This document shows positions 5,451 through 14,380 of a stretch of 32,547 bases of DNA, piece by piece (the first letter of the stretch is position 1; every line of letters begins with the position of its first letter). The DNA comes from JANWXD01 sp037446115 (GTDB lineage Bacteria > Acidobacteriota > Terriglobia > Bryobacterales > Bryobacteraceae): NCBI GenBank assembly GCA_037446115.1, contig JBBIJF010000039.1:1-32547 (forward strand), written 5' to 3'. The notes beneath the pieces were generated by a model. That model was given only the letters and a program-made list of their open reading frames with translations. It had not been told where the DNA came from and made no database searches. The translations under genes were made by a program, and so were the position numbers.

Positions 5451-7574
5451 TCACGGCTTGGCGTACGCGGATTCCGGCACCCCGGGGTTGATCCGCACCT
5501 GAGTTACTTTCTGCTCGCCGCGTTTCTGGCCTCCTTGCACCAGTACGGTCGAGAACGGCAGCTTCAATCCCCCCACTTCCCGCCAATCCGAGTACACTTC
5601 CTCCAGCTCCCCGGGAGCACCCAGAAAGGCGCCCGCGTAGGTTTTTTTCACCGGGAGGTTGGTCTGCGGGTCTACGCTCAGCTTGACCTGAAGCTTGCGC
5701 GCGGCGTCGCTCACGGCCACGACCTCGACGGGTTTGCCTTGCCACTGCTCGGTGGCCACCCACTGTACGGTCAGCTCCGGCTTCTCCAGGCTTCGCAGAA
5801 GCACCAGGGTGTTGCGGAACAAGACGGCCTCGATCTCGTTCCGCATCTGCGCCGGAGCATCCCGCACGCCCTGCGGCGTCTTCATCCACGCAGTCTTGCC
5901 GTCGAAGCCCTGGACCATCTCGCCCACCGGAGTCCGGACTTTTTCGAGGAGCTTGCCTTGCAGGTTTACGGTGGATTCGCTGCTCAGGCTGAACTCGCCT
6001 TGCGGCGTGCTCATCGTCAGGGAGGCTTCGAGCACGTAGTCTTGCATCTCGTCGAGCCTGGCTCCTCCCAGCGCGTCTCGCACGGCGTTCAGAATCCGCT
6101 TGCCGCGCGCGATGGCCTCCGGCGTGGCCGCCGCCAGTTGCTCCTGCTTCGGCTGGGGAATGGAGATATCCCAGGGCACCACCTTGCCGAAGCTGGAAAG
6201 CGGGCGCTCGAATCCTTTTTGGTTGCCGAGCACGAGCACGGTGAGCTTGTCCGGATCCAGCCGGCTCTGGGCGGCGCGCAGCACGTCGGCGGGCGTGACC
6301 TTCTCGATGCCCGCCCGGAAGCGCTGCAGATAATCGCGCGGATAGCCGTAGTACTCGTAGCCCACGATGCGCTCGACGATCTCTTCTGTGGAGTCGAACT
6401 CGAATGCGAAACCCTTCAGGATCGCATCCCGCGCCCGGGTGAACTCAGAAGGTGTGGGTTCGGCCTGGCGCAGTTTGGCGATTTCGGCTCGGATGGCCTC
6501 CAGGATCTGCGCCGTGGTCTCGAGCTTGGTGTTGCCGAAAGCCCGAAAGATCCCCGGGCGGTCCCAGCCCGCGTCCCAAGCGGATCCGGTGGCGTAGGCC
6601 AGGCCCGCCGCCGTGCGGACATTGTTCAACAAGCGCCAGCTCAGCACGCCGTTGGCCACCGTGAGGGCGAAGTAGTCCGGGTCGTCGCGCCGCCCGGCCA
6701 GTCCTCCGAGCAGCACCCAGGACTGGTTCACGTCTTCCTTGTGGATCAAATAGATTCCGCCTGCGGTACGGCTCTCGACGGGTGGCGGCGCGGGCTTCGG
6801 TCTGCCGCCCCGGGGCCAGGCTCCGAAGATCCGCTCGATCCGCGCGCGCATTTCCTCAGAGCGGAAGTCGCCCCAGACGCCCAGGATCACGTTCTCGGGC
6901 TGAAAAAACTCCCGGTGGAAGCGCACCAGGTCCTCCCGCGTGATGGCGTTGATGGTCTCGTACTCCGGCAGCCGTCCATAGGGGCTGTTTTTTCCGTACA
7001 AGATGCGCGCGAATTCGCGGAAGGCCACTCCGGAGGGATCATCGTTGCGGCGGGCGATGGCGTCCCGCTGGGCGATCTTGGCCAGCTCGATTTTGTCCTC
7101 CGGAAATGCGGGATGGCGCAGCAGGTCGGCGAGGATCTCCAGGCCGCGCTCGATGTCTTCTTTGAGCACGGACACCATCGCCCGTCCGGAGTCCCCTCCG
7201 ATGCCCGTTTCCACCACGGCCGCCAGCCGGTCCAGCTCTTCATCGAGCTGATCGCCGGAGCGCGACGTGCTTCCTCCCGTGCGCATCACCGTGCCCGTGA
7301 TGGCGGCCAGCCCGGCTTTCTCCGGAGGCTCCCAGCGCGCGCCCGTGCGGATCATCGCCGTGGCGCCGATGACGGGAAGCTCGTGATCCTCCACCAGGTA
7401 GACGACCATCCCGTTGGCCAGCTCGAACCGCACCGGCTCGGGCACTTTGATTTCGCCGAGAGGCGGGAATTTCAGATCCTTGTAGCTTTTCGGGATCCGT
7501 TGCGCGGCCGAAGGGCCGGTCAACAACAGCCCCAGGACCGCCGCCTGGATGGCGAAGCGCACTGATTGACTCAT
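5451..7574 (-). CDS. M16 family peptidase-like protein, inactive-type partner with C-terminal extension
   Basis: 707 residues. A signal peptide (about 1-24, ending GPSAAQ) precedes two M16 (insulinase/processing-peptidase) domains, about 45-260 and 260-460. The zinc motif HxxEH is missing: where it should be, the text reads EKAGLAAITGTVMRTGG. It is therefore expected to be the non-catalytic partner that completes the chamber with the active subunit encoded just upstream. Residues from about 480 to 707 form an extra beta-rich domain (for example STPQGEFSLSSES and GFDGKTAWMKTPQGV), reminiscent of LolA-like lipoprotein-carrier folds; I cannot assign it firmly. A GGGAGGA ribosome site precedes the ATG. 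The gap to the upstream M16 gene is 18 bp. Confidence 0.9.
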   Translation of the reverse strand: MSQSVRFAIQAAVLGLLLTGPSAAQRIPKSYKDLKFPPLGEIKVPEPVRFELANGMVVYLVEDHELPVIGATAMIRTGARWEPPEKAGLAAITGTVMRTGGSTSRSGDQLDEELDRLAAVVETGIGGDSGRAMVSVLKEDIERGLEILADLLRHPAFPEDKIELAKIAQRDAIARRNDDPSGVAFREFARILYGKNSPYGRLPEYETINAITREDLVRFHREFFQPENVILGVWGDFRSEEMRARIERIFGAWPRGGRPKPAPPPVESRTAGGIYLIHKEDVNQSWVLLGGLAGRRDDPDYFALTVANGVLSWRLLNNVRTAAGLAYATGSAWDAGWDRPGIFRAFGNTKLETTAQILEAIRAEIAKLRQAEPTPSEFTRARDAILKGFAFEFDSTEEIVERIVGYEYYGYPRDYLQRFRAGIEKVTPADVLRAAQSRLDPDKLTVLVLGNQKGFERPLSSFGKVVPWDISIPQPKQEQLAAATPEAIARGKRILNAVRDALGGARLDEMQDYVLEASLTMSTPQGEFSLSSESTVNLQGKLLEKVRTPVGEMVQGFDGKTAWMKTPQGVRDAPAQMRNEIEAVLFRNTLVLLRSLEKPELTVQWVATEQWQGKPVEVVAVSDAARKLQVKLSVDPQTNLPVKKTYAGAFLGAPGELEEVYSDWREVGGLKLPFSTVLVQGGQKRGEQKVTQVRINPGVPESAYAKP

Positions 7575-7592
7575 GAGCTCCTCCCTTGAGGC

Positions 7593-9086
7593 CTACTTGG
7601 CTGCCGCCACCGGCTCGATCAGCCCCACGGTGCGGTTGGCCCGCGTGAACGTGGCGCGGGCCACCCGCTGGATGTCTTCCGGCGTCACGGCGTGGATGCG
7701 ATCCAGGTAGCGAAACAGGTTGCGCCAGTCTCCCGTGAGCACCTGCCAGCGCGCCAGCTGAAAGGCCATCGTGGAGTTGTCGCGAAGCTGTTGGATCAGA
7801 TTGGCGCGGGCGCGCCGCTTGACTCCCTCCAGTTCCTCCGGCCTCACGGGTTCGTTCTTCAGTTTCTCGATTTCCTCCTCCAGCGCCTTTTCCACCTCTT
7901 CGTTGGTGTGTCCCGGCGCGGTGAAAGCGGCGAACAGGAACAAACCGGGATATTTCTCCCCCGGGAGTCCCGGGAAGCCGAAGGCCTGCACGGCCACCTT
8001 CTTATCCCGCACGAGGCTGCGGTACAGGCGCGAGGAGCGCCCTTCGCTCAGCAGGCTGCTCAGGGCTTCGTACACAGCATGGTCCGGGTGCAGGATGTCG
8101 CCTTTGTGATAGCCGACGAGCACCAGCCGCTGCGCCTGGAGCTGCAGCGTGATCCGCTTCTCGGCCTCCTGCGGGGGCTCCACGGTGCGCAACGGTTCCG
8201 GCTTCTGCCCTCCCGGAATCCGGCCGAAGTAAGTCTCCGCCAGCTTCCGGATGCGCGCCGGATCCACATCGCCCACCACAACTCCGGTCAGGTTGGCAGG
8301 CGAGTAATACTTCCGGAAGAAAGCCTCCGCGTCGGCCCGCGTGATATTTTCCAGATCGCTCATATGACCCACGACGGGCTCCCCGTAGGGGTGCGCCTTG
8401 TAGGCCGCCGCCAGAAACTCCTCGATGAGCTTGCCGATGGGGTGACTCTCGGTGCGCATGCGCCGTTCTTCCATGACGACGTCACGCTCTTTGTAGAACT
8501 CGCGGAGCACCGGTTTGAGAAACCGTTCGGACTCCAGGTAAAACCATAACTCGATCGAGTTGGACGGCAGGCTGTAATAGTAAGTCGTCCAATCCCAGGA
8601 AGTGCTGGCGTTGAGGCCCCGCCCGCCTTCGCGCGTAATCGCCTCGCCAAACTCGTTCGGGACTACGAACTTGCCCGCCCCCTCCTGTGCGGCCTTGAAA
8701 TCGGCTTCGAGTTTCTTCAATTTTTCCGGGTCGGCGCGCGGCCCCTTGCGTCTTTCCGCTTGCAAAGCTGCGAAGGCCTGGTCCACGCGGTCGAGCGCCA
8801 GCCGCTCTTCGGCATAGTTGCGGGTTCCGATGGTGTCGGTGCCTTTGAAAGCCATGTGCTCGAAGATGTGGGCCAGACCCGTGATCCCCTTGACTTCCTG
8901 CGCCGCACCAACATCGGCCCAGGTCAGAAAGGAGGCCACCGGCGCGTTGTGCCGCTCGAGCACGAGAAACTGCATCCCGTTGGCAAGCGTAAACTGCGTG
9001 ACGCGCGACTGGATTTCGGCGAAGCTGTCCTGGGCGGCAAGGGGGAAGCCCGCCAGGGACGCGGCGAGCAGGAAACGCAACACCAT
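7593..9086 (-). CDS. M16 family zinc metallopeptidase, catalytic subunit
   Basis: 497 residues. Signal peptide (1-19, LLAASLAGFPLAAQ) then two M16 domains. The inverted zinc motif is intact: His73-x-x-Glu76-His77 in LAHIFEHMAFKG, with the downstream acidic ligand in YLESERF (about 184-189). A helical, Lys/Glu-rich insertion (about 95-140) lengthens the spacing between these motifs compared with mitochondrial-type enzymes. M16 pairs in Gram-negative periplasms degrade peptides inside a closed chamber. It is co-directional with ligD (49 bp upstream) and with its inactive partner (18 bp downstream). AGGAGG precedes the ATG. Confidence 0.94.
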   Translation of the reverse strand: MVLRFLLAASLAGFPLAAQDSFAEIQSRVTQFTLANGMQFLVLERHNAPVASFLTWADVGAAQEVKGITGLAHIFEHMAFKGTDTIGTRNYAEERLALDRVDQAFAALQAERRKGPRADPEKLKKLEADFKAAQEGAGKFVVPNEFGEAITREGGRGLNASTSWDWTTYYYSLPSNSIELWFYLESERFLKPVLREFYKERDVVMEERRMRTESHPIGKLIEEFLAAAYKAHPYGEPVVGHMSDLENITRADAEAFFRKYYSPANLTGVVVGDVDPARIRKLAETYFGRIPGGQKPEPLRTVEPPQEAEKRITLQLQAQRLVLVGYHKGDILHPDHAVYEALSSLLSEGRSSRLYRSLVRDKKVAVQAFGFPGLPGEKYPGLFLFAAFTAPGHTNEEVEKALEEEIEKLKNEPVRPEELEGVKRRARANLIQQLRDNSTMAFQLARWQVLTGDWRNLFRYLDRIHAVTPEDIQRVARATFTRANRTVGLIEPVAAAK

Positions 9087-9135
9087 GGCAACCTCCTGAC
9101 CGAACTTCTCCTTAAGCTACCACGGAACCGCCCCG

Positions 9136-11685
9136 TTAGCGAACGTCCTGGATCATCTGATCGAGTTTCTCCATGGCGGCCTCCAGACGTTGCGGCTTGC
9201 GCAGCACGCCCTCGAACAAGTCTCCGCGGCGGTCAAAGCGTTCCAGCACGTTGCGGATGTGGAACTGCCCGGGCGACAGTCCGGGTACGACCTCGGACCA
9301 TTCGAGCGGCGTGGCCACGGGAGCGCCCGGATAGGGCCGCAATACGTACGGCGCCGAGATCGTCTTGCCGCGGGCGTTTTGCAGATAGTCAAAGTAGACC
9401 TTGCCTTTCTCCCGGGCGGCCACGGCGCGGGGAACCGTGAACAAATCCGGGCGCTCGGCCGCCAGCAGCCGCGCGAGAATTTCGGCCAGGGCCCGGGTCT
9501 GCTCGTAGCCGTAGACCGGCTCCAGGGGCACATAGATGTGCATCCCGTCGCCGCCGGTCGTCTTCGGATATCCCGCCAGCCCGACCTGTTCCAGCTTGCG
9601 CCGCACCAGGAGCGCCGCTTCCACGATCCGGTCAAAACCGCATTCCTGCGCGTCCAGGTCAATCAACATCCAGTCCGGGTGATCAAGCGAACCGATGCGG
9701 CTCATCCACGGATTCTGGTCAATACAGCCCAGGTTCGCCAGATACAACAACGTGGCGCGGTCGGCGCCGATCACGTACCGCTTCGGCTTGCCGCCGTCCT
9801 CTTCTTTGATCGCTTCCGTCCGGATCCAATCCGGCAGGCCGCGCGGCGCATCCTTCTGAAAGAAATAGGGCGCCTCGATGCCGTCCGGGTAGCGCCGCAG
9901 CGCGAGCGGCCGATCTTTCAGATGCGGTACCAGCAGGTCGGAGACCGCATCGTAGTACTGGATCACGTCGGCTTTGGTATATCCTTCCCGCGGGTAAAAG
10001 ACCTTCCTCAGGTTGCGCAGGCGGATCCTGTGCCCGCCCGCCTCCACCACCACCTCAGCGCGTTCTGGAGCGATGAGCAGGTTCCGGGGCCTCAGGCCGG
10101 CGACCTGGGCCGGCCGCCGCAGGCATTCGCGCGGGTCTACATCCGGCCGCACGCCGACGAAGACGGGCGCGCGCAGCCGGCCCTCCTCGGTCCACGAGTG
10201 AAACCGCACCGTGCACACCAGCTCGGGACGCACCCACGTGACCGGCTGCGGCAGCTCCGGCGCGGCGCCGAAGGGGCACGCTTGTGCGCGCAGCGGTTCC
10301 AGCGACCGGGCGATGCCTTCCATGGTCTTGCGGTCGAAACCGGTGCCCACGCTTCCTGCGAATTGCAGCTCGCCGTCCTCGTAGAGGCCGACGAGCAGGG
10401 CTCCGAAGTAGTCCCGGCGCCCCTCGGTGAATCCGCAGATGACAAATTCCTGCTCGGACGAGACTTTGATCTTGAGCCAGTCGGCGCTGCGGCCTGCCGC
10501 ATAGGGGCTCGCGGCGCGTTTGGCCACGATGCCCTCGAGATCGTTCGCGCGGGCGGCGTGGAGGAGCTCCGCGCCGCCGGCCTCGAAATGTTCCGACAGG
10601 CGCACGGACGGGCCAGGGCGCAAAATCGAAGCCAGCAGGCGCCGGCGCTCCACAAGCGGCGCCGCGCGCAGATCGTAGCCGTCCAGGTACAGCAAGTCGA
10701 ACACATACAGCGTCACGGGACGCGTGCGGGCCAGATGCGCAATGGCGGCCGGCTCGGAGGCCATGATCCGGGGCTGAAGGCGCTCGAAGCGGGGCCGGCC
10801 TTGCTCGTCCAGCGCCACGATCTCTCCGTCCAGGATCGCCGCTGCGGCCTCGACGTGATGCGGCAGGACGGCCAGTTCCGGATACTGGCGGTCCATCGGC
10901 GTCCCTTTGCGCGAGACGATGCGCAGGCTCTGCGGCTCGACAAAACACAGCGCTCGCACCCCGTCCCACTTGATCTCGTACAGCCACCCCGGCTCGGCCG
11001 GCGGCTGCTCGGCAGACACGGCCAGCATCGGCGTTATTTCGCGGGGCATCTCCGCCCGCACGGCCCCCGGCACGGAAGCGGCGGCTGGCCGCTGCGGGGC
11101 CGGATTCGTGCGTGTCCGCGCCGGGAGTTCGCGCGCAATTTCTTCCTGGGTGCGCCCCGTCAGCACGCTCCAGGCAAACGCCTCCGGATCCCAGCCTCCT
11201 CGCGCCGCTTCGTCTTTTTTCTTGATCAGGAGCCACTCGTTGCCCTTGCCACGTCCCTTCATGCGCACCAGAGCGAACGCGCCCCGAAGCTTGGTTCCGT
11301 CGAGGCGGAACTTCAGGTCGCCGCGTGCGAACTGCTCCTCGGCCGTTCCCTCGCCGAGCAACTCGTAGGTCCCGCGATCCCAAAGCATGACGCTTCCGGC
11401 CCCGTAATTGCCGGGCGGGATATTCCCTTCGAATTCGCCGTACTCGAGCGGGTGGTCCTCCACCAGCACGGCCAAGCGCTTGACGGCAGGATCGAGTGTC
11501 GGCCCCTGAGGCACCGCCCAGGACTTCAGCACTCCGCCGATTTCGAGGCGGAGGTCATAATGCAGCCGGCGCGCCAGGTGGCGCTGCACGCAGAAGCTCC
11601 GCCCCGCTTGGGCGGAAGGAGACTGCGGGGGCGGCTCCGGCGTCTTCGAAAAGGACCGCTTGCGAGCGTACTCCTCAAGAGGCAC
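9136..11685 (-). CDS. ligD: Multifunctional NHEJ DNA ligase LigD (phosphoesterase-ligase-polymerase)
   Basis: 849 residues in the Pseudomonas-type order. The 3'-phosphoesterase domain (about 25-180) has HLARRLHYDLRLE (metal-binding His-x5-His-x-Asp) and VEDHPLEYGEFEG. The ATP-dependent ligase domain (about 215-530) has the adenylation lysine in YEIKWDGVR (about 242), DGEIVALDEQGRP and EGIVAKR. The primase-like polymerase domain (about 550-849) has LIDLDAQ for the first two metal aspartates, the KTTGGDGMHIYVPL loop, and FDYLQNARGKT. LigD trims, fills and seals double-strand breaks recruited by Ku. Start GTG at 11685; no ATG is available nearby. It is divergent from ku with a 70-bp shared control region. 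Confidence 0.97.
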   Translation of the reverse strand: MPLEEYARKRSFSKTPEPPPQSPSAQAGRSFCVQRHLARRLHYDLRLEIGGVLKSWAVPQGPTLDPAVKRLAVLVEDHPLEYGEFEGNIPPGNYGAGSVMLWDRGTYELLGEGTAEEQFARGDLKFRLDGTKLRGAFALVRMKGRGKGNEWLLIKKKDEAARGGWDPEAFAWSVLTGRTQEEIARELPARTRTNPAPQRPAAASVPGAVRAEMPREITPMLAVSAEQPPAEPGWLYEIKWDGVRALCFVEPQSLRIVSRKGTPMDRQYPELAVLPHHVEAAAAILDGEIVALDEQGRPRFERLQPRIMASEPAAIAHLARTRPVTLYVFDLLYLDGYDLRAAPLVERRRLLASILRPGPSVRLSEHFEAGGAELLHAARANDLEGIVAKRAASPYAAGRSADWLKIKVSSEQEFVICGFTEGRRDYFGALLVGLYEDGELQFAGSVGTGFDRKTMEGIARSLEPLRAQACPFGAAPELPQPVTWVRPELVCTVRFHSWTEEGRLRAPVFVGVRPDVDPRECLRRPAQVAGLRPRNLLIAPERAEVVVEAGGHRIRLRNLRKVFYPREGYTKADVIQYYDAVSDLLVPHLKDRPLALRRYPDGIEAPYFFQKDAPRGLPDWIRTEAIKEEDGGKPKRYVIGADRATLLYLANLGCIDQNPWMSRIGSLDHPDWMLIDLDAQECGFDRIVEAALLVRRKLEQVGLAGYPKTTGGDGMHIYVPLEPVYGYEQTRALAEILARLLAAERPDLFTVPRAVAAREKGKVYFDYLQNARGKTISAPYVLRPYPGAPVATPLEWSEVVPGLSPGQFHIRNVLERFDRRGDLFEGVLRKPQRLEAAMEKLDQMIQDVR

Positions 11686-11699
11686 AACGCCTTCGAGTT

Positions 11700-11717
11700 G
11701 AACAAAGTGTTCACTTT
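11700..11717. promoter_or_regulatory. Overlapping palindromes in the ligD-ku control region
   Basis: GAACA-AAG-TGTTC (11700-11712) and AAAGTG-TT-CACTTT (11704-11717) overlap by nine bases in the 70-bp spacer between the two divergent NHEJ genes. A TTGAAC (11698-11703) could be a -35 for ku with A/T-rich DNA at 11717-11727 as -10. The site is placed to control both genes. It resembles, but does not match, a GAAC-N4-GTTC LexA box (spacer is 5). Confidence 0.45.
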
Positions 11718-11755
11718 ATGATATGCATAGGACGCCGGGGAAACGGAGGAGCACG

Positions 11756-12610
11756 ATGGCATCCAGTGTGTGGAAGGGACATCTGACCTTTGGTCTGGTC
11801 TCCTTCCCGGTCCGTCTGACGGTCGCCGCCCGCACCGAGACGATCAGCTTCAATCAGTTGCACCGCACGGACCACTCGCGCGTCAAGCAGGTCCTCTTCT
11901 GCCAGGCCGAGGATAAACCGGTGCCGCGCAATGAGCTGGTCAAAGGCTATGAATACGAGAAAGACAAGTACGTGATCCTGGAGGAGGAGGAGATCAAGAA
12001 GATCGCCCCCAAGACCGCCAAGGTCATGGAGATCCTGGAGTTCGTCAAGGTGGAGGAGATTGATCCGGTCTTTCTGGAAACCTCCTATTACCTGCATCCG
12101 GAAGAGGCGGGCGAGAAGCCCTACACGCTGCTGCTGGAAGCGATGCGCCGGACCGGCTATGCCGCCGTGGCCAAACTTACCATGCACAACCGCGAGCACA
12201 TTGTGCTCGTGCGGCCGGGCCGCTACGGCCTGATTCTCCACACGATGTATTACCGGGACGAGGTGCGCGCCACCGAAGAATTCCGCGCCGACCCCTCTCA
12301 GGTCAAAGACAAGGAGATCGAGCTGGCCACGATGCTCATCGAAACCCTGGCTGCCCCCTTTGAACCGGAAAAGTATAAGGACACCTACCGCGAGAACTTG
12401 CGGGCGCTCATCGAGGCCAAAATCCGCGGTGCGGAGGTGGTCGAGGCGCCGGCGGCCGAGAAGCTCGCTCCGGTGGTGGACATCATGGAAGCGCTCAAGG
12501 CCAGCTTGCAGCAGCTCAAGAAGCCGGCTGCGGTCGCGGCCGAGCCGGCGCGCGCCGCCGTGGTCCAGATGCCCGTCGAGCGCCCCAGGCGCAAACGGGC
12601 TCCTGCGTAG
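11756..12610 (+). CDS. ku: Ku DNA end-binding protein
   Basis: 284 residues, the usual bacterial size. It begins with the family signature MASSVWKGHLTFGLVSFPVRL, followed by FNQLHRTDHSRVKQVLFC, LVKGYEYEKDKYVILEEEE, YYLHPEEAGEKPY, and LTMHNREHIVLVRPGRYGLILHTMYY. The homodimer threads onto DNA ends and recruits LigD. After the core, a Lys/Arg/Ala/Pro-rich tail (about 245-284, ending RPRRKRAPA) is the basic extension often involved in DNA and LigD binding. Start ATG 11756 is set by CGGAGGA 4 bp upstream; an upstream in-frame ATG at 11723 lacks a ribosome site and lies in the promoter. Confidence 0.97.
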   Translation: MASSVWKGHLTFGLVSFPVRLTVAARTETISFNQLHRTDHSRVKQVLFCQAEDKPVPRNELVKGYEYEKDKYVILEEEEIKKIAPKTAKVMEILEFVKVEEIDPVFLETSYYLHPEEAGEKPYTLLLEAMRRTGYAAVAKLTMHNREHIVLVRPGRYGLILHTMYYRDEVRATEEFRADPSQVKDKEIELATMLIETLAAPFEPEKYKDTYRENLRALIEAKIRGAEVVEAPAAEKLAPVVDIMEALKASLQQLKKPAAVAAEPARAAVVQMPVERPRRKRAPA

Positions 12611-12667
12611 TTCACCGCGCAGGTCGTTGGAAGCCTCACCGCCATGAGCCCGGCTCCACCGTTGCCG

Positions 12668-12708
12668 TGCCGCGCGCACCTCGCGGCAGAATCCCACGGG
12701 CCCGTGGG
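12668..12708. terminator. Possible bidirectional terminator hairpins between ku and the convergent gene
   Basis: Two inverted repeats lie between convergent stops: TGCCGCG (12668-12674) with CGCGGCA (12682-12688), and the perfect 16-bp palindrome CCCACGGGCCCGTGGG (12693-12708). Neither has a strong T-run (only GTTTC follows the second), so intrinsic termination is only moderately supported. Confidence 0.4.
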
Positions 12709-12711
12709 GTT

Positions 12712-13665
12712 TCAGAAAAGCACTCGCACTCTGACCAGGGAACTGCCCCCCGCGGCGAAATCGGCGAAGTAGAGTGTGCCGTCACTGCCCGCGCCGACGA
12801 GGCGTCCGAGTTCGGCCGGCGCCGGGATGGGATTCCCGAGCGGCCGAAACTCACGGTCGAAAACTTGCAGCACGCCTCCCGCGCTGCGCGTCACGGCTTG
12901 CACGACTACGGAGCCGTCCGGCAGCGCCGCCGCACCTTTGACCTGGTCCAGCTGACCGTAGATCAAAGGGGCGGTGTCCGCCGAACCGGTTGCCGTATTC
13001 ACAAATCCCACCAGATTGGGTCGCTCTACCGCCGTAACGCTGCCGCCCGAGTCGAGGGACCAGAAGGCCAGCGGGTTTGCCGGCACATAAACCACCTGCT
13101 TTCTTCCCGGATGCCAGAACGCCACCCCCTCGGTCGCCAGCAGGTTAAACCCGTCCCCGACCCGGACCGGCAAGTCAATGCGGGGCGATCCCAGGAAGAT
13201 CCCCTCCGGCAATTTGAACCGGCGCAGGAATACGTGCGTTGTGCCCACCCGGGCGAGGCCCGTGACATAGAGTTGCCCGTTCACCGCCAGCAGCCGATTG
13301 TGCGCACCCTCGGTTTGAAGCGTGCGCTCCAGGATGAGCTGCCGTCCCGGGGAAAGCCGATAGACGCGCACAAGCCCGGCAGATGCCGAAATATACAACC
13401 GGCCCTCCTCGTCACACGCATTACCGACGGCTCCGGAAAGCTCCGCGTGTGTGGCACGGTACACGACGACTCCGGCGGGGCCGTCGAGGAGGGTCACATC
13501 TCCACGGTCGTTGGTGATCAAGATCCGGTCGCCGGGGCACACCGACGCGCGGTAGAGCGCTTCGGGTAGCTCGCCCAGCTCGATGCGGCTAACGACTTCG
13601 AGCTTGGGTTGCTGGCAGAGCGCAGCGCTCCACACTACTAAAACGAGTGTTTGTGGGAATTTCAT
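12712..13665 (-). CDS. Secreted hypothetical protein, beta-propeller-like
   Basis: 317 residues with a signal peptide (about 1-18, LVLVVWSAALCQQ). I do not recognise a named family. The mature part has repeated beta-strand blades of the style DRILITNDRGDVTLLDG, EEGRLYISASAGLVRVYRL, VNGQLYVTGLARVGTTHVF, PDGSVVVQAVTRSAGGVLQVF and SDGTLYFADFAAGGSSLVRV, the aspartate/glycine turn plus strand pattern of NHL/YVTN-like propellers. No catalytic motif is visible. It is transcribed toward ku and has its own upstream region; a purine-rich GAGGGGAGG lies 10 bp before the ATG. Likely extracytoplasmic. Confidence 0.75.
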   Translation of the reverse strand: MKFPQTLVLVVWSAALCQQPKLEVVSRIELGELPEALYRASVCPGDRILITNDRGDVTLLDGPAGVVVYRATHAELSGAVGNACDEEGRLYISASAGLVRVYRLSPGRQLILERTLQTEGAHNRLLAVNGQLYVTGLARVGTTHVFLRRFKLPEGIFLGSPRIDLPVRVGDGFNLLATEGVAFWHPGRKQVVYVPANPLAFWSLDSGGSVTAVERPNLVGFVNTATGSADTAPLIYGQLDQVKGAAALPDGSVVVQAVTRSAGGVLQVFDREFRPLGNPIPAPAELGRLVGAGSDGTLYFADFAAGGSSLVRVRVLF

Positions 13666-14309
13666 GGCTCACACCCTCCCCTCGCTCATGGTTTCTGCCG
13701 GCCGCCACGGCTACTCCGGCTTGTCTTGAATCTCGCACGTCAATGTAGCAGCCCGACGACCGGCAGGTCTGAACTGTATACACTTCCCCGCGGCACTCGC
13801 ATAGCAATTGGTAACACGAACACGATGTCTCGCATTGCTAGCAGTCTGCGCAGGTCCGGTTCTCGTCGCACGGCCCGCCAGTGCACCGGCGCCACCAAGT
13901 CGGCGTCGGGTACTTACGAGGACATGCGCCGATTAGACAGATTGGAGCAGTCAGAGAGAGAACCAATGCCGCGGCCCGAAGCCTTCCCCCACTCATCGGC
14001 CTCAAGAATATCACAAAAAAAAAGTTGTCAACAGCCTCGGAAGCCCTCGGAAGTGGGGCTAAGTGGGGAAGTGGCGAAGTGGGGTGGAAGCGACAAAACC
14101 GCCGGTCGGGAAGGCGCCCGTGGATGCCTCGGTGATCTGGCACGCCCGGAGCCTCTGTCCCTTTTATTGTGCCGTTTCCGGACGCTAGTCCCGGGAAGCT
14201 CGCGGGATCTCGGTGGCCGCTCGCCTCCCCGGCTGGCAGCCGGGCCCGGAATTTCTTGAGAGCGCGGCGGCGGGCCGCACACCATTTCCTTGAGGAGCGC
14301 TCGCCCCGC
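13666..14309. other. Long intergenic region without a convincing gene
   Basis: Open frames here are short, arginine/proline-rich and show no family motif on either strand. Contents I can point to: a 9-base A-run (14015-14023) followed by GTTGTCAAC; a doubled CCTCGGAAG (14035-14043, 14045-14053); a short octamer repeat array (14051-14084); and a 17-bp palindrome CCCGGCTG-G-CAGCCGGG (14228-14244). No tRNA or known RNA fold was recognised. Confidence 0.55.
14051..14084 (+). repeat. Octamer repeats AAGTGG(G/C)G
   Basis: Four copies: 14051-14058, then after a CT dinucleotide three directly abutting copies at 14061-14068, 14069-14076 (with C for G at position 7) and 14077-14084. Purine-rich on the plus strand. 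Function unknown. Confidence 0.8.
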
Positions 14310-14339
14310 TTGCGCGCGCCGCCGCCCGCCTGCTAAAGT
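14310..14339 (+). promoter_or_regulatory. Putative dprA-topA promoter
   Basis: TTGCGC (14310-14315) and TAAAGT (14334-14339) with an 18-bp spacer, placing the start of transcription near 14346, about 35 bases before the dprA ATG. Match to consensus is partial. Confidence 0.4.
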
Positions 14340-14380
14340 CAGGAAAGCAGGACCTTCCGGGGCAAGCCTCCGACACGGAT

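Noticed and set aside
5535..7565. Long plus-strand open frame opposite the second M16 gene
   Set aside because: Antisense shadow: no recognisable domain, while the minus strand encodes signal peptide and M16 domains.
11700..11712. GAACAAAGTGTTC considered as a LexA box
   Set aside because: The Gram-positive type LexA box has GAAC-N4-GTTC; the spacer here is 5, so the match is not exact.
9190..11721. Very long plus-strand open frame opposite ligD
   Set aside because: High GC opens antisense frames; the product is rich in Arg/Gln/His with no motif, while the minus strand has all LigD motifs.
14051..14084. Octamer repeats considered as a CRISPR array or as MraZ boxes
   Set aside because: Units are 8 bp and mostly abut with no spacers, so not CRISPR; spacing is 10, 8 and 8 bp and no mraZ gene is near.
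13838..14143. Minus-strand open frame of 101 codons in the gene-free region
   Set aside because: Proline/arginine-rich, translates the AAGTGGGG repeats, no ribosome site or family motif.
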